Source of the DNA: Papio anubis
Taxonomy: Eukaryota > Chordata > Mammalia > Primates > Cercopithecidae
Direction of reading: 5' to 3'
Length of the DNA stretch: 64,000 nt
Assembly: GCF_008728515.1 (NCBI RefSeq)
Contig: NC_044995.1
Location: 13,775,104 to 13,839,103, forward strand
The notes beneath the pieces were generated by a model. That model did no database searches. It saw only the letters and a program-made list of their open reading frames with translations, and was not told where the DNA came from. Position 1 is the first letter of the stretch. Each line of letters opens with the position of its first letter. Of this stretch, positions 27,101-33,439 are shown in pieces. The position numbers and the translations under genes are program-made.

Positions 27101-30100
27101 GCAGCCTGTTGGCTGCCTGGAGGAGTTGTAGGTGAGGCTGAGCTTACGTGGGGGCAAGAAGTGGCAGGAAAAATGGGACTGGGGCAGTAGGAACCACAGA
27201 AGGCTTTGGACTGAGCACAGCAGGCTCAGATCTGAGGCCCGTGGATTGGAGGGGAGACTGGATTGTACTCTATGGCCTGAGTGTGTTCAGAAGTTAGCTG
27301 TACCTGGTGTATTTGAGAAATGATCTGCCTTGGGGGATAATGAGGCTGCGAGGTGGGTAGGCTCAGGTCAGAAGGGGCTTCTGGAGCCCGGCCTACACAC
27401 TGGGCTCCATACAGCTTCACAGAACCCTCATCTGTTGTTCAGGAATCCAAACATCTCTAGAAGCTGAAAGTTCTTTTCTAGGTTCAGCAAAAACTCATTT
27501 CGCTGCAGTCATCCTGAACTAATGTGAGGCTATTTGCGGACTTTTTTTTTTTATCGCCTTAAGTGTGTCATGGTCTTAACTACAGAAATATTAGTGGGTT
27601 TGATCATGGGGTGCTCCCCCATGCCCTACTGGGAGTTTATGTAACAATCTGTACGCCAGCCATTTGCCTCTCTGAAATCTGAAAGATTGAAAATTCTGAA
27701 GCCCATCCGGCTCCAGGGCCCTCCTCTGTGAGCAGAGGGGAATCACTGAAGGTTTGATGGCAGCAGAGGCGGGCTCTGTTGGGAGGGATGGACTGTCAAG
27801 GGGAGGCTGCAGGTAGGGACTCCTGAGTAGGCTGGGGCCTCAGGAACAGAAGAGGGGATGGGCTGGTGCTATATTTGGGGCAGAAGGAACCAGATATGCG
27901 TTATTATCTACCTGGGAGAGCTTAAGGAGGGCATTAAAGAAAAGGGAAAAAGACAGACAATGTTGGATTTGCAACTGGTCTTAACAAAAAGAATTCACAA
28001 AGCATTTTATATTTTTAAAAATTCTGGCTTGTACTCATTTGTAAAATAAAAAATTAACTATATGACACGGGCAACGTAGTGAGACCCCATCCCTACAAAA
28101 CATTAAAAAAATTTTCCAGGTATGGTGGCACATACCTGTAGTCCTAGCTACTTGGGAGGCTGAAGTTGTAGGATCACTTGAGCCCAGGAGGTTGAGGCTG
28201 CAATGAGCCATGATTGCACCACTGCACTCTAGTCTAGGCAGCAAATCAAGACCTTATCTCAAAAATAAAAATTGGGTCGAGTGCGGTGGCTCACGCCTGT
28301 AATCCCAGCACTGTGGGAGGCCGAGGCGGGTGGATCGCTTGAGGTCAGGAGTTTGAGACCAGCCTGGCCAACATGGTAAAACCCCATCTGTACCAAAAAA
28401 TACAAAAATTAGCTGGGCATGGTGGTGCACACCTGTAGCCCCAGCTACTCTGGAGGCTGAGGTGGGAGGATCCCTTGAACCTGGGAGGTGGGGGTTGAAG
28501 TGAGTCAGATCACGCCACTGCACTCCAGCCTGGGGACAGAGCGAGACTCTTGTCTCAAAAAATAAGCCGACTATTGACTGTTAATGAACTACTACATTTT
28601 AAATTCTCTGAATCTCCTGTAAGGCACCGTTTTATGAGTGTGACTTACCCAAACAGCATTTCACCAGCTTTAAAACAACCAAATTAAATGCAGAAGGGTC
28701 TTAACACGTATGTCTCCGAAAAATGGAACTAATACATTCATTTGCTTCTGCATACCTTCCTATGGCTTAGGGCAGATTAAATAATCTCTCTGTGCCTTAG
28801 TTTCCTCATCTGTAAAATGGGGCTAAAAATAGCACCTACCTCAGGATTCAGTGACTCAGTATTTGTCATGTGCTACCTGGCATGTAGGAAGTCCCATGTA
28901 AGTGTCAATCTGCTACTGTTGTTAGAGCTGGGAAAATTCTTTTCCTGGAATGTTAGTGGCTTAAGGAACCATGATTATAGTGTTGGGTTCTTTAAAACGT
29001 ATTTGCTTTGAGATTTTCCCCTTAAATGGTGGGTATTTTCCTAATGAGAAACTGACTTTGATTCTCAAAGGGGAAAGTTCTGATTTTTCGTTCCTTTCTG
29101 AATTGAGACATTTCTTCCCCAAGAGGGAGGGGAATGCCGGGTGCAGTGGCTCATGCCTGTAATCCCAGCACTTTGGGAGGCTGAGGTGGGTGGATCCTCG
29201 AGGTCAGGAGTTCGAGACCATCTAGCTAGCGTGGGTGAAACGTATATGCTTAAAAACAAACAAAAACACAAAATTAGCGTGGTGGCATGCCCTGTTAACC
29301 CAGTTACTGCAGGAGGCTGTGAAGAATGCGTTTTGAACCCGGGAGGTGGAGGTTGCAGTGAGCCAAGATCACACCACTGCACTCTCCTGGGTGACTGGGG
29401 TGGATCTTGTCTCAAGGCTGGGAGTAGTGGCTCACGCCCAGCACTTTCAGAGGCTGAGGGGGGCGGATCACGAGGTCAGGAGATCGAGACCATCCTGGCC
29501 AACATGGTGAAACCCCGTCTCTACTAAAATATAAAAAGTTAGCCGGGCGTGGTGGTGTGCACCTATAATCCCAGCTGCTAGGGAGGCTGAGGCAGGGGAG
29601 TCGCTCAAACCTGGAGGCGGAGATTGCAGTGAGCCGAGATCAGACCACTACACTTCAGGCTGGTGATGGAATGGGACTCTGTCTCAAAAAAAAAAAAAAA
29701 AAAAGGGGAGGGGAAGAAAGGGGGTGCCCAGGTCTGCAGGGCAGGTGACTGGGCTGACTGGGTTCACTGGGGCCTTCCTGAGCTGGGAGGGAATGGGCTG
29801 GGAGCAAGACCATGAAGCCCACCAGAGTGAGTATTTAGTAAACACCAGTGGCTGTTGTCTCCTGAATGCCCTCCCCACTTCCCTCGGGCCTGTTTGTCTG
29901 AGGCCTGATTCCTCCCCTAGGTACCTCATGGCAGGGCCAGGCTCCAGCAGCGAGGAGGATGAGGCCTCTCACAGCGGCAGCAGTGGAGATGAAGCCCCCA
30001 AGCTTCCTCGAAAGGTCTGATGCCCCCTGTCCAGTGGGGGAGGGTGTAGTGGGAGGATGACATGGGTCTGCTGTGGCACCCCAAACTTCCCACTCCTGCC

Positions 30101-33100
30101 TCTTACAGGTACCCCTGCATCATACCCACACTGTTCCTGCCCTCCTCACCCACCCACTCTCCCTCCTCAGCGCCCCCAGACCAAAACCAAACCCACTCAG
30201 GCAACGGGACCCAGCTTACCCCAGAAGCCCCCATCCCCTGAAGAGACCAAAGCAGCCTCACCAGTGCTCCAGGAAGATATAGACATTGAGGGGGAACGGT
30301 CAGGTCAGACTCTGAGGGAGGAGGAGCTGGGGCCTGGACTCCTGAGTCTGAGGGAGGAGGGTCTGGGGGCCTGGACTCCTGTGTCTGAGGGAGGAAGGGC
30401 TGAGTCCTGGACTCCTGGGTCTGAGGGAGGAGGGCCTGGGGCCTGGACTCCTGGGTCTGAGGGAGGAAGGGCTGGGTCCTGGACTCCTGGGTCTGAGGGA
30501 GGAGGGATTGGGGCCTGGACTCCTGGGTCTGAGGGAGGAGGCGGTAGGGGCCCAGATGACTGGATCTGGAGGGCAGTTTAGGCCGGGGACATGAGATGCC
30601 TGGGTCTGTGCCACGCTGGGAGAGCTGCCAGTCTTCCTAGGAGATAAGGCAGCCTTGCACTGACTGAGCTTCTACTTGTAGAAGGACAGGACAACGGGGC
30701 GGAAGATTCTGGGGACACAGAGGATGAGCTGAGGAGGTAGGGCTGGGGCTGGGGGTTGGGGTGTCCCTGGCCTTGGGTGTAGGGGAGGCTGCCCTGCATG
30801 CTCACTCTCTACTCCTCTTGGCATCCCCAGGGTGGCTGAGCAGAAGGAACACAGACCACCCCCTGGCCAGGAGGAGAACGGGGAAGACCCGTATGCGGGC
30901 TCCACGGATGAGAACACGGACGATGAGGAACACCAGGAGCCACCTGATCTGCCAGTCCCTGAGCTCCCAGGTGGGAAATCCCCCCATCCCTCCTGAAGCA
31001 GCATTTTCCCTTCTCAGTTCTCAACTGGGACTTGCCCTGGCCAACCCTGGGGTCACTGCTGTCCCTGTGTCTTGCCTCCCCTCTCCTTCCTCAACCCACT
31101 CCCTGCCTCAGCACCTCCAGGTTCTGCTAGGCTTGTTCCCTTCCCTTCAGCATCCTCTCTGTGTCTTGCCTTTTTCTCCCCTCCAGATTTCTTGTTCTGA
31201 CCACTCCCCTTGCAGCCATGTGCCAGGTGTGACCTCCTTTTTTTCACATCAGGGGTGAGGGCCCCACCCTCATGCTAGTGATTCACTTGCCCAGGTGCCG
31301 TTCTATTGGTCTGGGGTGAAGCCGGGCACACCAGGTGACAGGGGCACTGCTCTCTGTTAGGCCCTGGGTGGGCGCACACCAGTGTTGGCTTTAACATCAG
31401 CCATCACTCTGGACATGGATGCTGTCTGCACACATTGTGTGTGTGCATTTCCAGTGTAAAATAATAAGAACGAAAGAGAATGGGGAAACTCTGCAGGGAG
31501 TTGTGGGATGGGGGGCAGGGAGGTAGAGCTTGTTTGAGAATGAAGGGAGCAGAGGAAAGGCAGCCAGGGGCTGTGCAGGGGTGTGGTTCGCGGACTTCCA
31601 GAAGAGCCGTTTCCAGCCAGTTTCTCTTGGGTGATGGGCAGGAAGATGCTTTGATTCTCCAAAGCCCCTAAAGTGGCATCAGCAAATTGATGGCCTAGAG
31701 AGTCACCTTAAAATGGAAAGGAGCAACCCCAAAGGTCAGAGCAAGAAAGGCACTGGTTGGAAAGGAGAGCAAAGGTGAAGAAGTGGCAGATACTGATGTT
31801 TCCAGCCTGGACTAAGCTCATTAAGTGGCTCCAGGCAGGCCAGGCATGGTGGCTCACCCCGTACTTTGAGAAGCCGAGGTGGGAGGATTGCTTGAGTCCA
31901 AGAGTTCAAGACCAGCCTGGGCAACATAGTGAGACGAGACCGCCCCTCCCCCTCACCCGTCTTTACAAAAAGTTTTAAAAATTAGCTGAGCATAGTGGTG
32001 TGCATCTGTAGTTCTGGCTACTCAGGAGGCTGAGGTGGGAGGATTGCTTGAGTCCAAGAGTAACATGTCAATACCCCATCTGTCTACAAAAAGTTTAAAA
32101 ATTAGCCGGGCGTGGTGGCACACACCTGCAATCCCAGCTACTGGGGAGGCTGAGATGGAAGAATCACTTGAGCCCAGGAGGCAGAGGTTGCAGTGAGGCA
32201 AGATCACGCCACTGCACTCCAGCCTGGGCGACAGAGTGAGCCCTTGTCTTAAAAAGGAAAGAGAGAGAGAGATAAGTGGCTCCCGCCTGTCTGTCAGAAA
32301 CAAATCGCAATAATAGTCATTGTATCTTATACTGTTAAAGCAAACCAACCAACCAACCTGCCTACCTCCCCAGAAGGCTCTGATGGGCCGCTGGGCAGGG
32401 GCCATTGCCCGCCTTCAATCCCTGGCCACATGTGGACAGCCCTCTCCTCAGCTGCTGGGTCAGCCTTGTCACTCCTGTCTGGTCCTGGGAACTCCTGGGG
32501 CCTCATGCTTACCTTAGCCCCCTTCTCTCCTGCAGATTTCTTCCAGGGGAAGCACTTCTTCCTTTACGGGGAGTTCCCTGGTGATGAGCGGCGGAAACTC
32601 ATCCGATATGTCACCGCCTTCAATGGGTGAATCTCCAGGGACTGGGGTGGGGAAGGGGTGATGGGTCCAGGGGAGGGCTCAGGGACCTGCTGGGAGGGGT
32701 GGGGGTGTGGGAAAGAAGACCATCAGAAGGATGGAGAAGGGCCATGCCCAGCAGGTGAGCACAGGCCATGGAATCCGAATGCCAGCTTGCCCACCGCCGG
32801 CAGCCCAGGATACGTTGCTTGCCTCAGTTTCCTCTTCTCTACAGTGAGGATCCCTACCCCTACCCCTGCTTCTGAAAGGGCTGGCCTGAGGATTAGCCAC
32901 TGTGGGAGCTCTGGTCATTGTAGCTATGGCAAGATGGATACATGGAAGAATGGAGTCACCACAGGCAGCCTAGGGGGGAATAGGTGGAGACAGTGTGAGG
33001 ACAGCCATTGAGAGTGGCTGGGGAGTAGGATGTCAGTGCTGATTCCCTGATGTGCCTTCTACCTCTTTTCTTCTCTCCCACCAGGGAACTCGAGGACTAT

Positions 33101-33380
33101 ATGAGCGACCGGGTTCAGTTTGTGATCACGGCACAGGAATGGGATCCCAGCTTTGAGGAGGTGAGTACCAAAGAGGCAGAGAATGGGAGACCCTGGCACA
33201 CCTTTGCATCTCCTCCGTCCTCCCCTTGATGACACATTCCTGTATGGACTCCACCCCACCTTGCAGGCCTTGATGGATAACCCCTCCCTGGCATTTGTTC
33301 GTCCCCGATGGATCTACAGTTGCAACGAGAAACAGAAGTTACTTCCTCACCAGCTCTATGGAGTGGTGCCACAGGCCTGA
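63..33380 (+). CDS. XRCC1: XRCC1, DNA single-strand-break repair scaffold protein (17 exons)
   Basis: XRCC1 is a nuclear scaffold with no enzymatic activity; it gathers DNA polymerase beta, PARP1, PNKP, APTX and DNA ligase III at single-strand breaks. Seventeen exons join to 1902 nt, giving 633 aa plus stop, the human length, with GT-AG at every junction: 63-113, 526-618, 14722-14832, 23006-23164, 24135-24209, 24306-24417, 24724-24833, 24907-25018, 25573-25831, 26157-26273, 29921-30014, 30171-30303, 30682-30736, 30831-30970, 32536-32626, 33085-33160, 33267-33380. Layout: N-terminal domain (about 1-155, Cys12 and Cys20 present), linker with basic NLS (about 243-256), BRCT1 (about 315-403, Trp385), acidic CK2-site linker (408-530), BRCT2 (about 538-629, Trp611). 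The start is the ATG opening MPEIRLRH, the conserved family N-terminus. Identity is by recall of the human protein. Confidence 0.97.
526..618 (+). CDS. XRCC1: XRCC1 coding exon 2
   Basis: Residues 18-48, phase 0 at both ends, acceptor tttccag and donor gtgatc. Encodes Cys20 and the start of the beta-sandwich N-terminal domain that binds DNA polymerase beta. Confidence 0.96.
997..1156 (+). mobile_element. Alu left monomer
   Basis: Only the left arm, ending in 'ttattaaaataaatac' and a T run. Confidence 0.85.
1158..1456 (+). mobile_element. Alu (old, AluJ/S-like)
   Basis: Both arms present; tail of mixed A/T. Confidence 0.9.
1465..1632 (-). mobile_element. MIR
   Basis: 'tttacagatgaggaaactga' is the MIR core in reverse orientation. 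Confidence 0.75.
1636..1942 (-). mobile_element. Alu
   Basis: Full length, head at 1942; begins after the MIR. Confidence 0.9.
2332..2599 (+). mobile_element. Alu, 5' truncated
   Basis: Starts at 'gttgggaggtcgaggtgg', lacking about the first 45 bases; tail of AAAC units. Confidence 0.88.
2757..3013 (-). mobile_element. Alu with internal insertion
   Basis: Lacks its tail and first part. About 35 extra bases near 2911-2949 hold a mirrored 'aaattagc/gctaattt' pair. Confidence 0.85.
3055..3200 (+). mobile_element. MIR fragment
   Basis: 'cggtgacctcaagcaaattg' and 'ctaacctgttttctcatgtc' match the MIR core. Confidence 0.65.
3739..4030 (+). mobile_element. Alu
   Basis: Full length, 'gtggggtgcagcagctcacg' head. 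Confidence 0.9.
4733..5026 (-). mobile_element. Alu (AluJ-like)
   Basis: Full length, diverged. Confidence 0.9.
5385..5739 (-). mobile_element. Old L1M 3' end fragment
   Basis: Reverse-orientation L1M 3' UTR features such as 'gaccactgtcctgattgtta' and 'acaaaatggaatcgtgtggt'. Confidence 0.55.
5740..6056 (-). mobile_element. Alu
   Basis: Full length, tail of (GTTT)n, inserted at the end of L1M sequence. Confidence 0.92.
6066..6371 (-). mobile_element. Alu (AluJ-like)
   Basis: Full length, adjacent to the preceding Alu. Confidence 0.92.
6439..6663 (-). mobile_element. Alu, rearranged
   Basis: Shortened element with a 23-T run replacing the middle. Confidence 0.75.
6664..7010 (-). mobile_element. 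Probable old L1 fragment
   Basis: AT-rich sequence with 'ccagcattagcagttttttt' resembles L1 3' sequence; family assignment weak. An ATTC repeat follows. Confidence 0.35.
7010..7035. repeat. (ATTC)n microsatellite
   Basis: Six or so ATTC units directly precede the Alu at 7036. Confidence 0.85.
7036..7243 (-). mobile_element. Alu with internal deletion
   Basis: About 85 bases of the right arm are missing after 'ggagtgcagtggtgcaca'. Confidence 0.88.
7283..7582 (+). mobile_element. AluS with target-site duplication
   Basis: Flanked by 'aagattgcatttcat' (7268-7282) and its copy from about 7583. Confidence 0.95.
7790..8564 (-). mobile_element. L1M 3' end, split by an Alu
   Basis: 7790-7848 and 8161-8564 read through (attcacataaaatttactg ... 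cttggcaaccactgatctac ... gatattccataaatatattg). Confidence 0.7.
7849..8160 (+). mobile_element. Alu inserted in L1M
   Basis: Duplicated 'aaagtgcacatttcag' on both sides; tail of AAAT units. Confidence 0.95.
8565..8858 (-). mobile_element. AluS
   Basis: Full length; terminates the L1M fragment. Confidence 0.93.
8861..9160 (-). mobile_element. Alu
   Basis: Full length, immediately follows the previous Alu. Confidence 0.92.
9207..9749 (-). mobile_element. Alu split by another Alu
   Basis: Pieces 9207-9302 (with an internal deletion) and 9604-9749 join across the Alu at 9303-9603. Confidence 0.85.
9303..9603 (-). mobile_element. AluS nested in Alu
   Basis: Full length with TTTTTTTA tail, lying inside the Alu at 9207-9749. 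Confidence 0.9.
9751..10047 (-). mobile_element. Alu
   Basis: Full length; last of a run of consecutive minus-strand copies from 8565. Confidence 0.9.
10265..10440 (+). mobile_element. MIR
   Basis: 'ctgagcctcagtttccccat' is the MIR core, ending near the MLT1 LTR. Confidence 0.8.
10451..11275 (+). mobile_element. MLT1 (MaLR) LTR, split by an Alu
   Basis: 10451-10898 (aattaaggatcttgagatgg; gtgagccaaggaaggcagg) continues at 11199-11275 (tagccacgaagtttctgcta, caggaaactcatac). Confidence 0.7.
10899..11198 (-). mobile_element. Alu inserted in MLT1
   Basis: Near duplication 'caaatttatg/caaatttgtg' at the ends. Confidence 0.92.
11505..11715 (-). mobile_element. MIR
   Basis: 'acaggttcagaaactgaggc' and 'gtttgctctgtgccaggcag' in reverse orientation. 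Confidence 0.8.
12182..12543 (-). mobile_element. AluS with long complex tail
   Basis: The tail (12182-12256) mixes T runs, (GT)n and (GTT)n units, about 75 bases. Confidence 0.92.
12730..12940 (+). mobile_element. MIR
   Basis: 'cctccgtttgctcatgtgta' and 'aagagtctggcataccagga' match MIR. Confidence 0.75.
12996..13288 (-). mobile_element. Alu (AluJ-like)
   Basis: Full length, diverged. Confidence 0.9.
13588..13863 (-). mobile_element. Alu
   Basis: Small internal deletions; tail of GTTTT units. Confidence 0.9.
14065..14285 (-). mobile_element. MIR
   Basis: 'acaggtgagaaaactgaggc' followed by 'gagctgggattcaaaccc'. Confidence 0.8.
14722..14832 (+). CDS. XRCC1: XRCC1 coding exon 3
   Basis: Residues 49-85, phase 0, acceptor cccacag and donor gtaagc. 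It sits 14.1 kb after exon 2, isolated in repeat-rich DNA. Part of the polymerase beta-binding N-terminal domain (includes the F67/E69 neighbourhood). Confidence 0.96.
15035..15316 (-). mobile_element. MLT1 (MaLR) LTR fragment
   Basis: 'ttctggaggtcagaagtcta' and 'ccttctggaggctctagggg' in reverse orientation; truncated by the Alu at 15317. Confidence 0.7.
15317..15628 (-). mobile_element. AluS
   Basis: Truncates the MLT1 LTR; head ends 'gcgcccatc'. Confidence 0.92.
15637..15934 (-). mobile_element. Alu
   Basis: Full length, second of a pair. Confidence 0.92.
16005..16607 (-). mobile_element. Alu split by an opposite Alu
   Basis: 16005-16189 and 16486-16607 are the two parts of one minus-strand element. 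Confidence 0.88.
16190..16485 (+). mobile_element. AluY nested in opposite orientation
   Basis: Full length, AluY-type; lies in the A/T-rich linker of the host with an 'aaaaattt' duplication. Confidence 0.93.
16640..16796 (-). mobile_element. L1 fragment, antisense
   Basis: 'tgtgtgggtttatttctata' and 'tctgttccattgatatgtgt' are typical antisense L1 3' sequence. Confidence 0.65.
16797..17100 (-). mobile_element. Alu
   Basis: Tail of GTTT and ATTT units; small deletions. Confidence 0.9.
17106..17350 (-). mobile_element. Alu, head missing
   Basis: Stops at 'ctcggcctcc' so lacks the first 50 or so bases of the element. Confidence 0.88.
17505..17680 (-). mobile_element. Old L1M fragment
   Basis: 'attaacattgatacagtgct' and 'gcgttgatttgtcacatctc' resemble L1M 3' sequence. 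Confidence 0.5.
17684..17820 (+). mobile_element. Alu left monomer (FLAM-like)
   Basis: Single arm ending 'ttaaaaaataaaaagaag'. Confidence 0.85.
17821..17948 (+). mobile_element. Alu left monomer
   Basis: A second single arm directly behind the first. Confidence 0.85.
17949..18249 (+). mobile_element. AluY, cercopithecoid-type (AluYR-like)
   Basis: Low divergence; 'gagatccggctactgcactc' in the right arm is an AluYR-type variant. Third Alu unit in a row. Confidence 0.9.
18300..18865 (-). mobile_element. L1 ORF2-region fragment, antisense
   Basis: 'acaatcacgtcatctgtgaa' and 'atcctcgctttgttcctgat' are antisense L1 ORF2; no intact frame. Confidence 0.75.
18871..19167 (+). mobile_element. Alu
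   Basis: Full length, interrupts L1; faces the Alu at 19211 head-out in inverted orientation. Confidence 0.9.
19211..19502 (-). mobile_element. AluY with target-site duplication
   Basis: Low divergence; flanked by 'aaaattctacttt' at 19201 and 19503. Confidence 0.95.
19526..19817 (-). mobile_element. AluS/J at the same target
   Basis: Its own duplication 'aattctactttat' lies at 19505 and 19820, shared with the neighbouring AluY. Confidence 0.93.
19938..20260 (-). mobile_element. MLT2-like ERVL LTR fragment
   Basis: Begins tgtattagtcaagg, the reverse complement of the typical MLT2 end, and contains 'tcacatgattatagaggctg'. Confidence 0.55.
20489..20783 (-). mobile_element. AluS
   Basis: Full length, with a small head irregularity. 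Confidence 0.92.
20784..21278 (-). mobile_element. Chimeric double Alu
   Basis: A first Alu breaks off at 'ctcctggcctctt' (21027) and runs straight into 'gtcacccaggcttgagtg', the start of a second without tail, consistent with recombination between Alus. Confidence 0.85.
21612..21919 (+). mobile_element. Alu (AluJ-like)
   Basis: Near duplication 'atcaagttct/atcaagtttt' flanks it. Confidence 0.9.
23006..23164 (+). CDS. XRCC1: XRCC1 coding exon 4
   Basis: Residues 86-138, acceptor ccccag and donor gtacct. Starts at Val86, a residue family studies place at the polymerase beta interface. Translation matches the human protein as I recall it. Confidence 0.96.
23480..23605 (+). mobile_element. MIR
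   Basis: 'atcttgggcaagtgacttac' and 'ctgggcctccatttcctgat' match the MIR core; lies in XRCC1 intron 4. Confidence 0.75.
24135..24209 (+). CDS. XRCC1: XRCC1 coding exon 5
   Basis: Residues 139-163 (DSPFGLSFVRF...), acceptor tttcccag, donor gtaagc. End of the N-terminal domain. Confidence 0.96.
24306..24417 (+). CDS. XRCC1: XRCC1 coding exon 6
   Basis: Residues 164-200 plus one base of codon 201; donor gtgagc. Contains Arg194 (cgg in SRIN), the position of the human Arg194Trp polymorphism, here the arginine form. Confidence 0.96.
24430..24640 (+). repeat. Degenerate minisatellite relic in XRCC1 intron 6
   Basis: Four or five diverged units of the 'ctcctgggtctgagggaggag' type are legible, irregular in length. 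They look like an aged or unexpanded relative of the arrays in introns 8 and 12. Confidence 0.65.
24724..24833 (+). CDS. XRCC1: XRCC1 coding exon 7
   Basis: Completes Val201 and encodes residues to 237, a Ser/Ala-rich flexible linker. Acceptor ttcatag, donor gtgaaa. Confidence 0.95.
24907..25018 (+). CDS. XRCC1: XRCC1 coding exon 8 (NLS)
   Basis: Residues 238-274 plus one base. Basic run KGKRKLDLNQEEKK (about 243-256) is the nuclear localisation signal; the exon ends in KRPK before donor gtaagc. The following intron is almost entirely minisatellite. Confidence 0.96.
25103..25535 (+). repeat. 36-37 bp G-rich minisatellite, about 12 units, XRCC1 intron 8
   Basis: About twelve head-to-tail units begin 'tctgagggaggaggggctgg' and end near 'cctggacccctggg'. 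Most differ by 1-3 bases and by one G in the G run, giving 36 or 37 bp. The array fills most of the 554-bp intron. It resembles the chromosome 19 minisatellite family described in apolipoprotein C-II intron 3 (from memory). Confidence 0.95.
25573..25831 (+). CDS. XRCC1: XRCC1 coding exon 9 (BRCT1 start)
   Basis: Residues 275-360 plus two bases, the largest exon. Includes Arg280 (cgt), a Pro/Ala-rich stretch that differs from human at a few residues, and the first part of BRCT1 (EELGKILQGVVVVLSGF). Confidence 0.96.
26157..26273 (+). CDS. XRCC1: XRCC1 coding exon 10 (BRCT1 end)
   Basis: Residues 361-399 plus two bases. Carries Ser371 (reported DNA-PK site), the structural Trp385 of BRCT1 and Arg399 (cga), the position of human Arg399Gln. 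BRCT1 binds PARP1 and poly(ADP-ribose). Confidence 0.96.
26577..26852 (+). mobile_element. AluS with small deletions
   Basis: In XRCC1 intron 10; part of the right arm missing near 26785. Confidence 0.9.
28064..28270 (+). mobile_element. Alu, 5' truncated
   Basis: Starts at 'gggcaacgtagtgagacc'. Confidence 0.88.
28275..28566 (+). mobile_element. AluS
   Basis: Full length, follows directly. Confidence 0.92.
28770..28900 (+). mobile_element. MIR
   Basis: 'gccttagtttcctcatctgt' is the MIR core. Confidence 0.8.
29137..29415 (+). mobile_element. Alu with many indels
   Basis: Recognisable head, but the middle (29220-29340) is full of small gains and losses. Confidence 0.85.
29417..29705 (+). 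mobile_element. AluS/Y
   Basis: Full length with 20+ A tail, behind the indel-rich copy. Confidence 0.9.
29921..30014 (+). CDS. XRCC1: XRCC1 coding exon 11
   Basis: Residues 400-431, with the acidic CK2 cluster SSSEEDE at 408-414. Donor gtctga is weaker than the others in the gene. Confidence 0.95.
30171..30303 (+). CDS. XRCC1: XRCC1 coding exon 12
   Basis: Residues 432-475 plus one base, Pro/Lys/Thr-rich linker. Several substitutions relative to human as recalled (for example GERSEG where human has GVQSEG). The reading frame stays open into the minisatellite of intron 12. Confidence 0.95.
30311..30550 (+). repeat. 36-37 bp G-rich minisatellite, about 6.6 units, XRCC1 intron 12
   Basis: Same unit as in intron 8 but with 'ggactcctggg' in place of 'ggacccctggg'. 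Units start at 30311, 30347, 30384, 30420, 30456, 30492 and 30528. It begins 7 bases after the exon 12 donor. Confidence 0.95.
30682..30736 (+). CDS. XRCC1: XRCC1 coding exon 13
   Basis: A 55-nt exon encoding residues 476-493, including the CK2 motif SGDTEDE (Ser485, Thr488). Acceptor cttgtag, donor gtaggg. Confidence 0.95.
30831..30970 (+). CDS. XRCC1: XRCC1 coding exon 14 (PNKP-binding phospho-cluster)
   Basis: Residues 494-540 plus one base. Ser518, Thr519 and Thr523 (YAGSTDENTDDEE) are the CK2 sites read by the FHA domains of PNKP, APTX and APLF. Residue 525 is Asp where I recall Ser in human. Confidence 0.95.
30971..32535 (+). other. XRCC1: XRCC1 intron 14
   Basis: Contains one rearranged Alu (31838-32271). 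The remainder, 30971-31837, shows no recognisable element or conserved frame. Confidence 0.8.
31838..32271 (+). mobile_element. Alu with duplicated middle
   Basis: 'aaaaattagc...gattgcttgagtccaag' occurs around 31975-32060 and the linker restarts at 32090, giving a 434-bp element. Confidence 0.85.
32536..32626 (+). CDS. XRCC1: XRCC1 coding exon 15 (BRCT2 start)
   Basis: Residues 541-570 plus two bases (FFQGKHFFLYGEFPGDERR), beginning BRCT2, which binds DNA ligase III alpha. Donor gtgaat. Confidence 0.96.
33085..33160 (+). CDS. XRCC1: XRCC1 coding exon 16
   Basis: Residues 571-596 of BRCT2. Acceptor cccaccag, donor gtgagt. Confidence 0.96.
33267..33380 (+). CDS. XRCC1: XRCC1 coding exon 17 (last exon)
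   Basis: Residues 597-633 and tga stop. Includes Trp611 of BRCT2 (RPRWIYSC) and the C-terminus ending GVVPQA. Confidence 0.97.
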   Translation, partial: ALMDNPSLAFVRPRWIYSCNEKQKLLPHQLYGVVPQA

Positions 33381-33388
33381 AGTATGTG

Positions 33389-33390
<2 letters not shown>

Positions 33391-33424
<34 letters not shown>
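33391..33424 (+). repeat. (AC)17 microsatellite in XRCC1 3' UTR
   Basis: Seventeen uninterrupted AC units start 11 bases after the stop codon and fill most of the short 3' UTR. Confidence 0.97.
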
Positions 33425-33426
<2 letters not shown>

Positions 33427-33433
33427 TGCATTT

Positions 33434-33439
33434 AATAAA
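33434..33439 (+). terminator. XRCC1: XRCC1 poly(A) signal AATAAA
   Basis: Canonical AATAAA 54 bases after the stop, followed by the GT-rich 'gatgagttggtttgg', a plausible downstream element. Cleavage would fall near 33455. Confidence 0.85.

Larger units (their letters stand above)
26274..29920 (+). other. XRCC1: XRCC1 intron 10 (3.6 kb)
   Basis: Five Alu copies and one MIR. The 26853-28063 stretch is unique or very old repeat with no recognisable element; 28567-28760 and 28930-29136 are also unassigned. Confidence 0.8.

Noticed and set aside
30300..30614. Minus-strand repeat frame opposite XRCC1 exon 12 and intron 12
   Set aside because: Same minisatellite read backwards.
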